Numbered from the stretch's first letter, positions 40,703 to 48,948 are shown. The stretch is DNA of 64,000 nucleotides from Prochlorococcus sp. AG-363-P01 (GCA_003278225.1 QCGC01000001.1:124001-188000), one strand, 5' to 3'. A program made the numbers and translations. The notes: generated by a model from the sequence alone, not told the origin.

Positions 40703-41377
40703 TTAAATATAAATGTTTTTAAATATATAATCCTTTTGATCAGGGGTCCAAGGTTGAATCTTCTGCATTAAAGAATTATATAGTATGTTACTAGTAAAAT
40801 ATTCCAGCCAAAGTTTTAAGGAATTTAACTCTTTATCATTGTCGAAATTACTTATATCAACAAGTCGAAACTGCCTTACAAAAGGCCAAATAGCCCAGTC
40901 AGCTATAGTTTCAGATCCAGAAATCAACCATCTATTTCTATTTTTTTGACCTGATAGTCTTTCATTCAATTGCAAAAGTATATCTCTTGCTGATTTCTTG
41001 TGGGACAGGAAATTGCCGTCTAAATATCTATCTGGATATTTATAGCGGTCAAGATGGTATTTAAATGGGCCATCATTAATATCTATGATAGTTTGTATAT
41101 CATACTGATCATCTAAATTACCTATAAATTCGTGTTTTGTGGAATCGGATTGCTTAATACTCCAGTAAATTATATCTAGACTTTCCTCAAGAACCTCACC
41201 ATTGGCGGTAATTAATACTGGTACCGTGCCTTTTGGTGATTGCTCCAAAAGGGACTGAGGCTTATTTCTTAATGCGACTTCTCGTAGTATTACGCCCTGG
41301 TTGGTCCTTAATAAAGCCCAACGAGCTCTCATTGCATAGGGACAACGGCGGAAAGAGTAAAGAATATGATTTGACAT
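40703..41377 (-). CDS. Glutathione S-transferase-like protein
   Basis: The 224-residue protein has a thioredoxin-like N-terminal GST domain (ILYSFRRCPYAMRARWALL, then SPKGTVPVLITANGEVLEES with the glutathione-binding cis-Pro and Glu-Ser) and a helical C-terminal domain. The Cys in CPYA resembles omega/beta-class enzymes, which act as thiol transferases. Substrate is unknown. It stands alone on the minus strand. Confidence 0.83.
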   Translation of the reverse strand: MSNHILYSFRRCPYAMRARWALLRTNQGVILREVALRNKPQSLLEQSPKGTVPVLITANGEVLEESLDIIYWSIKQSDSTKHEFIGNLDDQYDIQTIIDINDGPFKYHLDRYKYPDRYLDGNFLSHKKSARDILLQLNERLSGQKNRNRWLISGSETIADWAIWPFVRQFRLVDISNFDNDKELNSLKLWLEYFTSNILYNSLMQKIQPWTPDQKDYIFKNIYI

Positions 41378-41562
41378 GTAATAACACTGTAGTGAATTAC
41401 TGATTTACTTGAATACAGCTAATACCTCAAACAATTGTAATCAGATTATTGAAGATAATAACACGTTTCAATCAGCTATAATTTTAGAATATTAATTTAA
41501 TATAAACATCATTTAAATAATGTTTTAGATACAATAATATATAAGAGTAGGATTGAATAGCC

Positions 41563-41820
41563 TTGACTTCAATAAAAAATTCGCTTACAAATTTTTTAGA
41601 TGAAAGACTTCCAACAATGGAAGATGTAGAAGATTTCCTTGACAACCTAGAAGATGAAGTGCTGGGAATCAGCAACAGAGAGTTTTTTCTTATGTACAAA
41701 GGTGATATAAAAGAATTGAATGAAGAGTATGGTCAATCTGCTAAGGAGCTAGGTTTTGAAAAAGAGTTATTAAAGGGATTAGTAGCCTATGCAAAGCAAA
41801 GGCAAATTAATCAGATTTAA
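41563..41820 (+). CDS. Small acidic hypothetical protein
   Basis: The 85-residue protein is acidic and helical (PTMEDVEDFLDNLEDEVL). It starts at TTG 41563; an internal ATG at codon 19 (41617) would give a 67-residue product that keeps most of the acidic region. No family is recognised. Reading frame quality and gene spacing are consistent with a real small gene. Confidence 0.5.
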   Translation: MTSIKNSLTNFLDERLPTMEDVEDFLDNLEDEVLGISNREFFLMYKGDIKELNEEYGQSAKELGFEKELLKGLVAYAKQRQINQI

Positions 41821-41968
41821 TGAGAATATCTTATGGTTTGTACGCGGCCTCAGAAAATTCACTGAGATTCCTGATAGTCAAAGACTCAATTTTGTAACAG
41901 TACTAGTAATTACACCTATTGCACAACAATTGACGATGTCTTATCTAAGAGCAATAACCTAATTTAAA

Positions 41969-42142
41969 ATGTCCCCATTACCACAACTAATTCAAACTCA
42001 TCAAAATGGAGGAACAATCCACAAATATGAATTATCTGGTGGTAAAAAACAATTTATGCGTTTTATAGGGTGTTTCGATGGTTCCTGCAAATTCTTTAAT
42101 GATGTTGAAGAAGCGACTAGATATCTAGAAACAAATGTTTAA
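41969..42142 (+). CDS. Small conserved-looking hypothetical protein (57 residues)
   Basis: A short frame reads MSPLPQLIQTHQNGGTIHKY, then a beta-type core KQFMRFIGCFDGSCKFFND and ends EEATRYLETNV. The alternating hydrophobic pattern and Gly/Cys positions look like a compact folded domain rather than random translation. It ends ~30 bases before the convergent amidotransferase gene. Family unknown. Confidence 0.5.
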   Translation: MSPLPQLIQTHQNGGTIHKYELSGGKKQFMRFIGCFDGSCKFFNDVEEATRYLETNV

Positions 42143-42171
42143 TATTAATTTACCAATAATAGTAAGTACTA

Positions 42172-42906
42172 TTAACGAGTTAAAACAACTTTAATCAAAT
42201 TCTGAATCAGTTGAATTCTGTTTGATTTTGATTTTAGACATATATCTTTTTGTTTTTTCAATATTTCTTCTCCCATGGGGCCCAAACCACTTTTAACAAA
42301 CTCATAATCTTCTTTAATCCATCTGTCAAAATCATTCTGCTCTAACTCTATATGAAATTGGATGCCATACGCAAATTTACCTACTCTAAACATTTGCTCA
42401 TTACATATAGGAGTAGATCCTAAAAGAATAGAATTTTTTGGAAGAATGATCCTATCTCCATGCCAATGCAAACCATAGAAAGGAAATGATAATTTGGAGA
42501 AGATAGATTCCTCTGGAGAAGAATTTATAAAATCAATAGTGCTCCACCCCAATTCTTTTATTGGAGTTTTCGAAATTTGGTCTATAAGTGGTTCACATTT
42601 TCCTCCATTAGCAACAGCTAGCAATTGGGCACCTAAGCAAACTCCAATAATTGGGATATTATTTATGATTGCATATTTAATAATTTCAACTTGTTCTGCT
42701 AGCCAAGGATATAAAGGGTTGGTAATATCTGCTACGCCCATTGGCCCACCCATAATTAATAAAATATCGTTCTTTCCAGGGAAAACAATTGGATCCCCTC
42801 TATACATTCTTAAAGTACATATTTTGAGCCCTAACTCAGATGCAACCTTACTAAATAAAGCAGGTCTCTCTCTCTCAATCTGCTGTATAACAAGCAACCT
42901 ATTCAT
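42172..42906 (-). CDS. Class I glutamine amidotransferase-like protein
   Basis: The 244-residue protein has the GMP-synthase-like amidotransferase fold: LIMGGPMGVADITNPLYPWL, the nucleophile loop PIIGVCLGAQLLA (Cys ~93) and the His-Glu pair in YGIQFHIELEQ. These stand-alone proteins act on glutamine or gamma-glutamyl compounds; the acceptor is unknown. It begins at ATG 42906 and is divergent from the small membrane gene at 43067. Confidence 0.85.
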   Translation of the reverse strand: MNRLLVIQQIERERPALFSKVASELGLKICTLRMYRGDPIVFPGKNDILLIMGGPMGVADITNPLYPWLAEQVEIIKYAIINNIPIIGVCLGAQLLAVANGGKCEPLIDQISKTPIKELGWSTIDFINSSPEESIFSKLSFPFYGLHWHGDRIILPKNSILLGSTPICNEQMFRVGKFAYGIQFHIELEQNDFDRWIKEDYEFVKSGLGPMGEEILKKQKDICLKSKSNRIQLIQNLIKVVLTR

Positions 42907-43066
42907 CTTATGATAGAAGTAGTAATCTTCTTGATTTTAAAGCAAAATAACTATTGATTAATTAACAAAATATTTATTGCAAAACAAAACTTGAAAAGTT
43001 ATCATTGTTTAAGTCAAATGTTTATCTAGTTTAAGCTTTATTAATCATACATAAATCAGCTAAGCC

Positions 43067-43180
43067 ATGAGCCAACAACAAAATCGACCAGTATGGATGA
43101 ATTGGGCCTTTTTGATTATCTTCATGTGGTCTTCATATATTCTTTATGAAATGTGGAGGGCAAAACTAATGGGGCCATGA
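43067..43180 (+). CDS. Single-helix small membrane protein (37 residues)
   Basis: A short frame encodes MSQQQNRPVWMNWAFLIIFM, continues through one membrane helix and ends YEMWRAKLMGP. Trp residues flank the helix, typical of interfacial anchoring, and the basic C-terminus suggests orientation. Such short one-helix proteins are common photosystem subunits, but this one matches none I know. It lies upstream of flavodoxin, at the edge of the iron-related genes. Confidence 0.5.
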   Translation: MSQQQNRPVWMNWAFLIIFMWSSYILYEMWRAKLMGP

Positions 43181-43240
43181 AGAAACTATATTCTCCTAGT
43201 CTCATGATTCCAAAATCTAAAAAAATGAACAGATCATCTA

Positions 43241-43281
43241 ATCAATTGAGATATTAAGATGATTAGTTAGATTCAATTGAT
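43241..43281. promoter_or_regulatory. Inverted repeat upstream of flavodoxin, candidate operator
   Basis: ATCAATTGA (43241-43249) and TCAATTGAT (43273-43281) are exact inverted copies separated by 23 bases, ~120 bases before the flavodoxin ATG. The spacer includes TGATTAG, complementary to CTAATCA that overlaps the first arm. In AT-rich DNA such repeats can arise by chance. Confidence 0.3.
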
Positions 43282-43401
43282 ATGTATTACATAAATTATA
43301 AGAACATTTAGTTGTATAATTAATCATATTAAATGGTTTCATGTTTTTCCCACACAGAACGTGATTATGATCTAATAAAGTATGAACACAAAAAACATTC
43401 C

Positions 43402-43926
43402 ATGTCAGTAGGCATTTACTTTGCAACAACAACGGGAAAGACAGAAGATATAGCAGAGCGTCTACATGAGTTGCTTTCTTCAGCCGAATCTCCAAAAGAT
43501 CTTGCAGATTTAAGTGATTTAAATGAATTCTCTTCGCTAGACGGCATTATCTGTGGAATTCCAACCTGGAATACAGGAGCAGATAGTGAACGATCTGGGA
43601 CTGCGTGGGACTCACTATTGAATGATATAGGCTCACAAGACTTAAATGGCATAAAAGTAGCTATATTTGGTTTAGGAGATTCATCTACATATACAGAGAA
43701 TTTCTGTGATGCCATGGAAGAATTACATTCTTACTTTGTCAAGGCAGGTGCAACTATGGTTGGTTATGTTAAAAGATCAGATTACACATTTGATGATTCA
43801 AAGAGTGTGATTGGTGATTCGTTTTGTGGGCTACCATTAGATGAAGATAGTGAGTCAAATATGACTGACAATAGGCTATTAACTTGGTCTAATCAACTAA
43901 AAATTGAAATGAAAGGAATATTATAA
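43402..43926 (+). CDS. isiB: Flavodoxin
   Basis: Flavodoxin replaces ferredoxin as electron carrier when iron is short. The FMN site starts YFATTTGKTEDIAERL; PTWNTGADSERSGTAWD supplies the first isoalloxazine-flanking Trp, and GLGDSSTYTENFCDAMEEL the last loop. The frame is open upstream, but MSVGIYFATTTG at 43402 is the family N-terminus, giving 174 residues, normal for long-chain flavodoxin. It heads the group of iron-related genes up to 51 kb. Confidence 0.93.
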   Translation: MSVGIYFATTTGKTEDIAERLHELLSSAESPKDLADLSDLNEFSSLDGIICGIPTWNTGADSERSGTAWDSLLNDIGSQDLNGIKVAIFGLGDSSTYTENFCDAMEELHSYFVKAGATMVGYVKRSDYTFDDSKSVIGDSFCGLPLDEDSESNMTDNRLLTWSNQLKIEMKGIL

Positions 43927-43972
43927 TTTAACCAATGATAAATCACAGGTAAATCTTACTGAACTACATCAA

Positions 43973-44185
43973 CTAAAGTATTATAAAACATATTATAATT
44001 AAAATAGCTATCGTAAAGGGAACATTAAACCCCCTAAAAGAAAAAGATCTTCTAACAGTACTATTTTTATTAACTAATTTACTTCCAATCAGGTAACCAC
44101 ATTGATTGCAAACAAGACGTCCTGCAAGTGCCCGATCAGCTCTCATATTAGTACTTCCACAATTTCTACATCTTAAAGCCGTCAT
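43973..44185 (-). CDS. Zinc-ribbon small membrane protein
   Basis: The 70-residue protein begins with a four-cysteine zinc ribbon (ALRCRNCGSTNM ... LVCNQCGYLIG, CxxC-x17-CxxC) and ends in one membrane helix (VPFTIAILIIICFIIL). The ribbon would lie on the cytoplasmic side. It is convergent with flavodoxin. Function unknown; similar ribbon-plus-helix proteins are widespread in cyanobacteria. Confidence 0.65.
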   Translation of the reverse strand: MTALRCRNCGSTNMRADRALAGRLVCNQCGYLIGSKLVNKNSTVRRSFSFRGFNVPFTIAILIIICFIIL

Positions 44186-44273
44186 ATAGTTAAAGCCTAT
44201 GGATTAAGTGCTTAATTATAAAGTTAACAAGAATATCCAGCTAGACTTTTTCTATTTTGTTATAAAAAAGGTT

Positions 44274-45032
44274 CTATGGTTCAGTGTTATCTAGATATGG
44301 CTTAAGAAAAGTAGTTGGGGTGTTCATTGTTGAAGAATAGCTTAATAGGCTTTTTGGTTTATATGAATAAATGACATTATCATCTTCACTAATAAGAAAA
44401 GTACCACCTCTGTTGGTCAAGAATTGATCATTTTTCATATAAATACTCCAGTTAGATAATATTTCACGCATATTGATTAGACGTTTTGTTGCCATTTCAA
44501 AAGGTCTAAGGTAACCAGTTCCCAAACGTTCATCAAATAATTTAGCCTTAAAATCGGGGAATATACCTATATGAATTGTGTCTTCTGATTTGAATAGTTG
44601 TGATGATGTTTTATCTCCTGTATACCCCCTTAACACCTCTTTTATTGTTCCAGGTGAATGAAAGCCTAAGCACATTAGAATAAGGTTAAAAAGAGGGTGA
44701 AAAAAATTAACTAGCCCAGGTGAAAGTCCCAATAATTGATGAAGGCTGGCATCTTCTTCAACTTCTAAAAGTTGAGAAGGTAATTTGGTAAATGAGCAGA
44801 ATTTTCTTTTTGAGTGCTGATCTCCTATAGCTATAAAAACCAAATTGATCCTAGATCTTTTCAAGAGAGGTAAAATATTAATTATAGCTTCAACATATTC
44901 AAAGCTATCTAAGTCTCCCAATAGACCTAATATGATTACCAGTTTTTTAGATTTAGGATTAATATGTGATATATCTCTTATCCTTAGTAAAAGAGTTTGA
45001 AGATCACTTCTTTTAGGCTCAGTGGGGGACAA
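44274..45032 (-). CDS. Peroxiredoxin-like (AhpC/TSA-related) protein
   Basis: The 252-residue protein resembles the AhpC/TSA-like PRXL2 group: KKLVIILGLLGDLDSFEYVE, RINLVFIAIGD and LEVEEDASLHQLLGLSPGLV follow the thioredoxin-fold order. The position where peroxidatic or CxxC cysteines would stand reads LLGDLDSFE, with no cysteine. It may therefore not be a peroxidase. It lies between flavodoxin and ferritin, on the opposite strand. Confidence 0.68.
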   Translation of the reverse strand: MSPTEPKRSDLQTLLLRIRDISHINPKSKKLVIILGLLGDLDSFEYVEAIINILPLLKRSRINLVFIAIGDQHSKRKFCSFTKLPSQLLEVEEDASLHQLLGLSPGLVNFFHPLFNLILMCLGFHSPGTIKEVLRGYTGDKTSSQLFKSEDTIHIGIFPDFKAKLFDERLGTGYLRPFEMATKRLINMREILSNWSIYMKNDQFLTNRGGTFLISEDDNVIYSYKPKSLLSYSSTMNTPTTFLKPYLDNTEP

Positions 45033-45168
45033 CTATAAATGACATAATGCAAACAATAATATCACATTTGAAATCTGCTAGCCTCCTAGATATTTAATAT
45101 TATAAAAAAATTATCACGATTATTCAGAGTTTTTGAGGTAAACTTTAAAAAATTTTTATTATAGTTAA

Positions 45169-45687
45169 ATGCAAGAATTAACAAAGGCAATAAATAACCA
45201 TCTATCCTTTGAGTTTCAAGCCAGCCACACGTACCTTGCAATGTCCATCTGGTTAAGAGAAAGTGATTTCTGTGGCTTCTCATACTATATGCAAGAAAAA
45301 AGTTTAGAAGAAAGAACCCATGCAGATAAACTCATTGAATATCTTGTCGATTCAGATGAACAAGTCGAGCTCCCAAACATAGATGCCCCTCAAAGAAGTT
45401 GGATCTCAATACAAACCCTCTTTGATGATGTATATGAAATGGAACAGGCTGTTACTGCTTCAGTAAACCGAAGTTATTCAATAGCTGAAAAGTCAGGAGA
45501 ACGAAGTGCCACGGCTATGCTCGATTGGTTTATCTCTGAGCAATTAAAGGAAGAAGCAGAAGCACGTTTTGTTAGAAAAAGACTTCGTCTGGCTGGAAAA
45601 AATAATGCTGCGTTACTAATTTTGGACCAACAATTTCTTGATGGTAAAGGGCTATCTGCCTTAAAAGCGTCTTTCGGAAGAAAATAA
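45169..45687 (+). CDS. Ferritin 1
   Basis: This 172-residue non-haem ferritin stores iron as a mineral core in a 24-mer. Di-iron ligands are seen in FEFQASHTYLAM (Glu ~17), EKSLEERTHADKLIEYL (Glu and His, ExxH) and DWFISEQLKEEAEARF (Glu/Gln). All canonical ferroxidase positions appear intact. It precedes the Pcb gene by ~180 bases. Confidence 0.93.
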   Translation: MQELTKAINNHLSFEFQASHTYLAMSIWLRESDFCGFSYYMQEKSLEERTHADKLIEYLVDSDEQVELPNIDAPQRSWISIQTLFDDVYEMEQAVTASVNRSYSIAEKSGERSATAMLDWFISEQLKEEAEARFVRKRLRLAGKNNAALLILDQQFLDGKGLSALKASFGRK

Positions 45688-45865
45688 GAATATAAAAATT
45701 TTATAAACAAGATTATTTCCAATGCAAAAAAACGGTTTACAAGAAAATTAACAACCTTCACTCAAGAATATTAATATTAGAGTCCTTCTATTAAGCCATG
45801 TGAAGAGAATTTCCATAATTGCTCTATTGAAAATATCTTATTTACGCCCTTTTTAAATTTTTCTC

Positions 45866-46921
45866 GTGCAGACCTACGGGAACCCCAACGTTACCTACGC
45901 GTGGTACGCGGGTAACACTGGAGTTACAAACCGCTCAGGCCGATTTATTGCCTCGCACATTGGTCATACAGGATTGATTTGCTTTGGAGCTGGTGCAAAC
46001 ACTCTTTTTGAACTAGCCCGCTACAACCCAGGTTTACCAATGGGTGAGCAGGGGATGGTGATGCTTCCCCATCTCGCAACATATGGTTTAGGTGGATGCG
46101 AAAACGGTGTACTTACTGATCCATACCAGATCACTGTAGTAGCAGTTTTCCATCTTATTTTCTCTGCCGTATATGCAGGTGGAGCAATGCTTCATTCCTT
46201 CAGATATAAGGAAAAGCTTGAAGATTATCCAGCAGGTTCAAGACCTAATAAGTTTGCTTTTGATTGGACAGATCCAAACAGGCTTACTTCAATTCTTGGA
46301 CATCATTTGTGCTTCCTTGCACTTGGCAACGTTCAATTTGTTGAATGGGCTAAGTACAACGGAATATACGATCCAGCTATCGGGGCTGTTCGTACAGTTG
46401 ACTACAACCTTGATCTAGGAGCTATCTGGAACCATCAGATTGATTGGCTTTCAATTAGCAGCCTTGAAGACATCATGGGTGGTCATGCATTCTTAGCCTT
46501 CTTTATGGCAGCTGGTGCAGCTTTCCATATATTCACCAGTAACTTTGGCGAATATACAGAGTTCAAGGGCAAAGGATTGCTTGGTGCTGAATGGGTACTT
46601 TCCACCTCTCTTGCAGGTGCTGCCTATACAGCTTTCGTTGCAGCCTTCTGGGTTTCAACCAATACCACCATCTATCCAACTGAGCTTTACGGACAAACTC
46701 TTGATCTGAAACTTCAGATTGCTCCTTACTTCCTGGACACTAAACTTCTGGCAGATGGAACCAACACTGGTCGTGCTTGGTTGGCTAACTTCCACTACTA
46801 CGTTGGATTCTTCTATCTACAAGGTCATCTGTGGCATGGTTTAAGGGCTATGGGCTTTGACTTCAGGCGTATTGGCAAGTTGTTTGACACCTTGGAGACA
46901 AACCAAATCTCTGCAGGCTAA
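45866..46921 (+). CDS. Pcb-type chlorophyll a/b-binding antenna protein
   Basis: Pcb proteins are six-helix relatives of CP43/IsiA that form the main Prochlorococcus light-harvesting antenna; some are induced by iron shortage and ring photosystem I. The 351-residue protein starts MQTYGNPNVTYAWYAG, the family start, here with GTG at 45866. Chlorophyll-ligand His lie in ASHIGHTGL, HLATYGLGG, GHHLCFLALGN, GGHAFLAFF and QGHLWHGLRAMGFDF. Length lacks the large CP43 lumenal loop. Between two ferritin genes and near flavodoxin, it is probably the iron-stress (IsiA-like) member. A terminator follows. Confidence 0.95.
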   Translation: MQTYGNPNVTYAWYAGNTGVTNRSGRFIASHIGHTGLICFGAGANTLFELARYNPGLPMGEQGMVMLPHLATYGLGGCENGVLTDPYQITVVAVFHLIFSAVYAGGAMLHSFRYKEKLEDYPAGSRPNKFAFDWTDPNRLTSILGHHLCFLALGNVQFVEWAKYNGIYDPAIGAVRTVDYNLDLGAIWNHQIDWLSISSLEDIMGGHAFLAFFMAAGAAFHIFTSNFGEYTEFKGKGLLGAEWVLSTSLAGAAYTAFVAAFWVSTNTTIYPTELYGQTLDLKLQIAPYFLDTKLLADGTNTGRAWLANFHYYVGFFYLQGHLWHGLRAMGFDFRRIGKLFDTLETNQISAG

Positions 46922-46968
46922 ATAAAAACCTTTATTCAAAGGCTTTTAAACTAACCAAATACACTCAG

Positions 46969-46997
46969 AAGCCCTGCTAAATGCAGGGCTTTTTTTT
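46969..46997 (+). terminator. Rho-independent terminator of the Pcb gene
   Basis: A GC-rich stem (AAGCCCTGC with GCAGGGCTT, 4-6 nt loop) followed by eight T bases lies ~48 bases after the Pcb stop. It is the strongest terminator in the window, fitting a highly expressed antenna gene. Confidence 0.93.
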
Positions 46998-47105
46998 GAT
47001 AGTTGAACTTAAGAAGATTATGTTTACTTAACCTTCACTGCAAACAATCTCAAAGAGATTTGCACGAGAAATTCAATACCTTTCAAAATGAAAATTTAAT
47101 TCATC

Positions 47106-47123
47106 TGATAAATATCGTTATCA
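47106..47123. promoter_or_regulatory. TGATAA-N6-TTATCA inverted repeat, candidate Fur/CRP-type site
   Basis: Two perfect 6-bp arms separated by 6 bases resemble the outer arms of a Fur box (GATAAT/ATTATC), though the spacing differs by a base or two from the consensus. It lies ~240 bases upstream of the regulator ATG. Chance occurrence is possible in AT-rich DNA. Confidence 0.3.
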
Positions 47124-47286
47124 CTCTTTTTTGAAACTTCGGATTGCTTATCTTCTATCCTGAAATCTTCAAGTCATCATCTCCAAATAATTACCCAACA
47201 AAGGTGGAGATATCACAAACCTATGTATCTTTGATTACTAATTCAAGATAAATAGACAGTTTTACGTCTCAAGAGCATATTGCTAT

Positions 47287-47301
47287 TGAGAATCGCTTGC
47301 A
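47287..47301. promoter_or_regulatory. TGAGAATC-type half site, weak Fur-box resemblance
   Basis: TGAGAATCGCTTGCA matches the 15-bp TGAGAATNATTCTCA form of the Fur site in its left half and only partly in the right half. It lies 62 bases before the regulator ATG, a plausible operator position. Confidence 0.22.
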
Positions 47302-47362
47302 AAAGGGTGTACTGACCTACTAGGTTGAGAGAGCTTCTCAACAAGGCCTCAATATATTCCTA

Positions 47363-47956
47363 ATGAGCTTTCGATTCCTTCCTGATGATCCTGTTCCATT
47401 GGTAAGAATGCCAACCGGACAGTCAGTGTTAATAGATCCCTCAGCGAGATACGGTTGTGGATGCATAGAGGTAGTTGAAGGTGTAGCCAGAGTTTTTTGT
47501 CCATGCGAAGAAACTGAAGGAATGACTCTTGCCTTTCTGCAAGCAGGAGACCAACTAAGAGCAGATCGACTATGTAGTGAAGGAGTCTGCCTGGAAGCGT
47601 TAACCCCAATGTGCTTTCGGAGTAATGCAGAAGCTAATGAAACTGACGGTTTTGATGCCGTAAATGAATGGACATTGCAATTACTGCGTATACGCCATCT
47701 AAGTAGTGCAGATCAAAGGCTCCAAGCTTTATTTGCCCTACTTGTAAACAGACTGGGGAGACGATGTGGTGATTGGTGCCAACTTCCTTTTAGGCTCACG
47801 CATGAAAGAATTGGTGAATTAATTGGCTCAACAAGAGTTACATCAACACGTCTAATTTCTAGGCTTAGATCAGAAGACTTATTAAATGTGCCTAATGGCG
47901 AACAAATATTAAAACTAGCTCCAACCCTTATAGAAGCAGCTCCTTTGGCCGCTTAA
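47363..47956 (+). CDS. CRP/FNR-family transcription regulator, cysteine-rich
   Basis: The 197-residue protein has a C-terminal winged helix with the recognition pattern LTHERIGELIGSTRVTSTRL (~145-164), as in CRP/FNR/NtcA, and a shortened N-terminal sensor domain. The sensor carries Cys 32, 34, 46, 48, 71, 76 and 84, in two CxC pairs and a C-x4-C; two more lie at 135 and 139. CRP family members lacking cyclic-nucleotide residues are known iron regulators in cyanobacteria (IdiB type). Here a metal or redox sensor is inferred from the cysteines and position beside Pcb and ferritin genes. Confidence 0.85.
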   Translation: MSFRFLPDDPVPLVRMPTGQSVLIDPSARYGCGCIEVVEGVARVFCPCEETEGMTLAFLQAGDQLRADRLCSEGVCLEALTPMCFRSNAEANETDGFDAVNEWTLQLLRIRHLSSADQRLQALFALLVNRLGRRCGDWCQLPFRLTHERIGELIGSTRVTSTRLISRLRSEDLLNVPNGEQILKLAPTLIEAAPLAA

Positions 47957-47966
47957 TTGTTAAATC

Positions 47967-48260
47967 ATGATTAGTTCTCAACAAAATTCTTATAGCATCA
48001 TAGGAAACCTCTCAAGGGAAGTTGATTCAATCCGAATGCGAAGCAAAAGTATATGTAAATCTATACTAGATTGCAAAGATGATTGTTTATCCTGCAGACT
48101 CAAAAAAGAATTATGCCTTCTAGATAAAAGAAGGCTAGAAATTTTAAAGATTGCTTCTTTTATTAGGGGTTGCAATAATAAAGATACATTGGCTATTGAT
48201 TTTCTAATCGAGATATCTGGCCGAGCTATTTCTTATAGATCAACCAGTAGAAATCAATAG
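47967..48260 (+). CDS. Cysteine-rich small hypothetical protein (97 residues)
   Basis: The gene begins 10 bases after the regulator stop and is probably in its operon. The product has Cys 30, 36, 40, 43, 50 and 69; the middle four form C-x3-C-x2-C-x6-C, which could bind a metal ion. The rest is helical and basic. No family is recognised. The gene converges on ferritin 2. Confidence 0.6.
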   Translation: MISSQQNSYSIIGNLSREVDSIRMRSKSICKSILDCKDDCLSCRLKKELCLLDKRRLEILKIASFIRGCNNKDTLAIDFLIEISGRAISYRSTSRNQ

Positions 48261-48285
48261 ATATGAATCCAGGATTAAATGGAGC

Positions 48286-48831
48286 TCAGCGCAACTCACC
48301 ATCAATTAATAACAAAGCTGAGGGATGATTTTGAGCAAATTTTACTCTTCCAAGCATATAGGCAAATTCATCTTCTGATGATGTCTGACCCTCAATCATA
48401 GGATCTAAATAAACTGTTGTTCGAAAATCCGAGTCTCTTTCGGCTATTGAATATAATTGGTGTAATGAAGTAGTTACGTCAGCCTCCATTAGAAAAGATG
48501 CTGAAAAAACCTCCTCAATATCTTTCCACGTTTGTATAGGTTCTTTTAACTTCTCTAAAACAACTGTTTGCCCACGAGCTATGAGATATTCAGAAAATTT
48601 ACTCGCATGCTCTCGTTCACTTTCAGCTTCTGACTTGAAAAACTTAGAAAAACCTCTTAATTCGCGTTCAGCAAACCATAGAGATATTGCAAAATATTGG
48701 ACACTTGCATTTCTCTCCATTGTCAAATGCTGATGCAAAGCTTCTACAAGCTCAATCTGCATTGGCTCCGCCATCGCCCGTCCCGCAGGGCCTGTAGCTA
48801 CTTTGAAAGAAGAATTTGTGGTTACAGACAT
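48286..48831 (-). CDS. Ferritin 2, diverged
   Basis: The 181-residue ferritin-like protein has an extra ~25-residue N-terminus before the first helix. Di-iron ligands appear in MERNASVQYFAISLWF and SEAESEREHASKFSEYL (ExxH). The fourth helix differs from ferritin 1: the usual W-F-x-S-E-Q-x-E-E reads YLDPMIEGQTSSEDEF, breaking the helix with Pro and Gly. It may have altered ferroxidase or assembly behaviour. It converges on the 97-residue protein and lies divergent from the Lys-rich microprotein. Confidence 0.85.
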   Translation of the reverse strand: MSVTTNSSFKVATGPAGRAMAEPMQIELVEALHQHLTMERNASVQYFAISLWFAERELRGFSKFFKSEAESEREHASKFSEYLIARGQTVVLEKLKEPIQTWKDIEEVFSASFLMEADVTTSLHQLYSIAERDSDFRTTVYLDPMIEGQTSSEDEFAYMLGRVKFAQNHPSALLLIDGELR

Positions 48832-48948
48832 GTGTTTCTGGAGATCAGACTCCTGGAAATTGACTTAAGGCGTTTGCCTATCATGTGATTAATCACCTTT
48901 CTATCTTAATAGAAAGATTCCAATTTAGCTAGCATTTCTATTAACAAG

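Larger units (their letters stand above)
46998..47362. other. Gene-free leader region before the CRP-family regulator
   Basis: No protein gene is visible. The stretch holds a small hairpin (AATCTC-AAA-GAGATT, 47046-47060), an inverted repeat TGATAA/TTATCA (47106-47123) and a TGAGAAT-type half site (47287-47301). It is long for this genome and probably contains the promoter and regulatory sites for the regulator gene downstream; a small RNA is also possible. Confidence 0.5.

Noticed and set aside
45086-45283. 65-codon minus-strand frame at the ferritin 1 start
   Set aside because: Mostly antisense to ferritin 1, with no conserved sequence.
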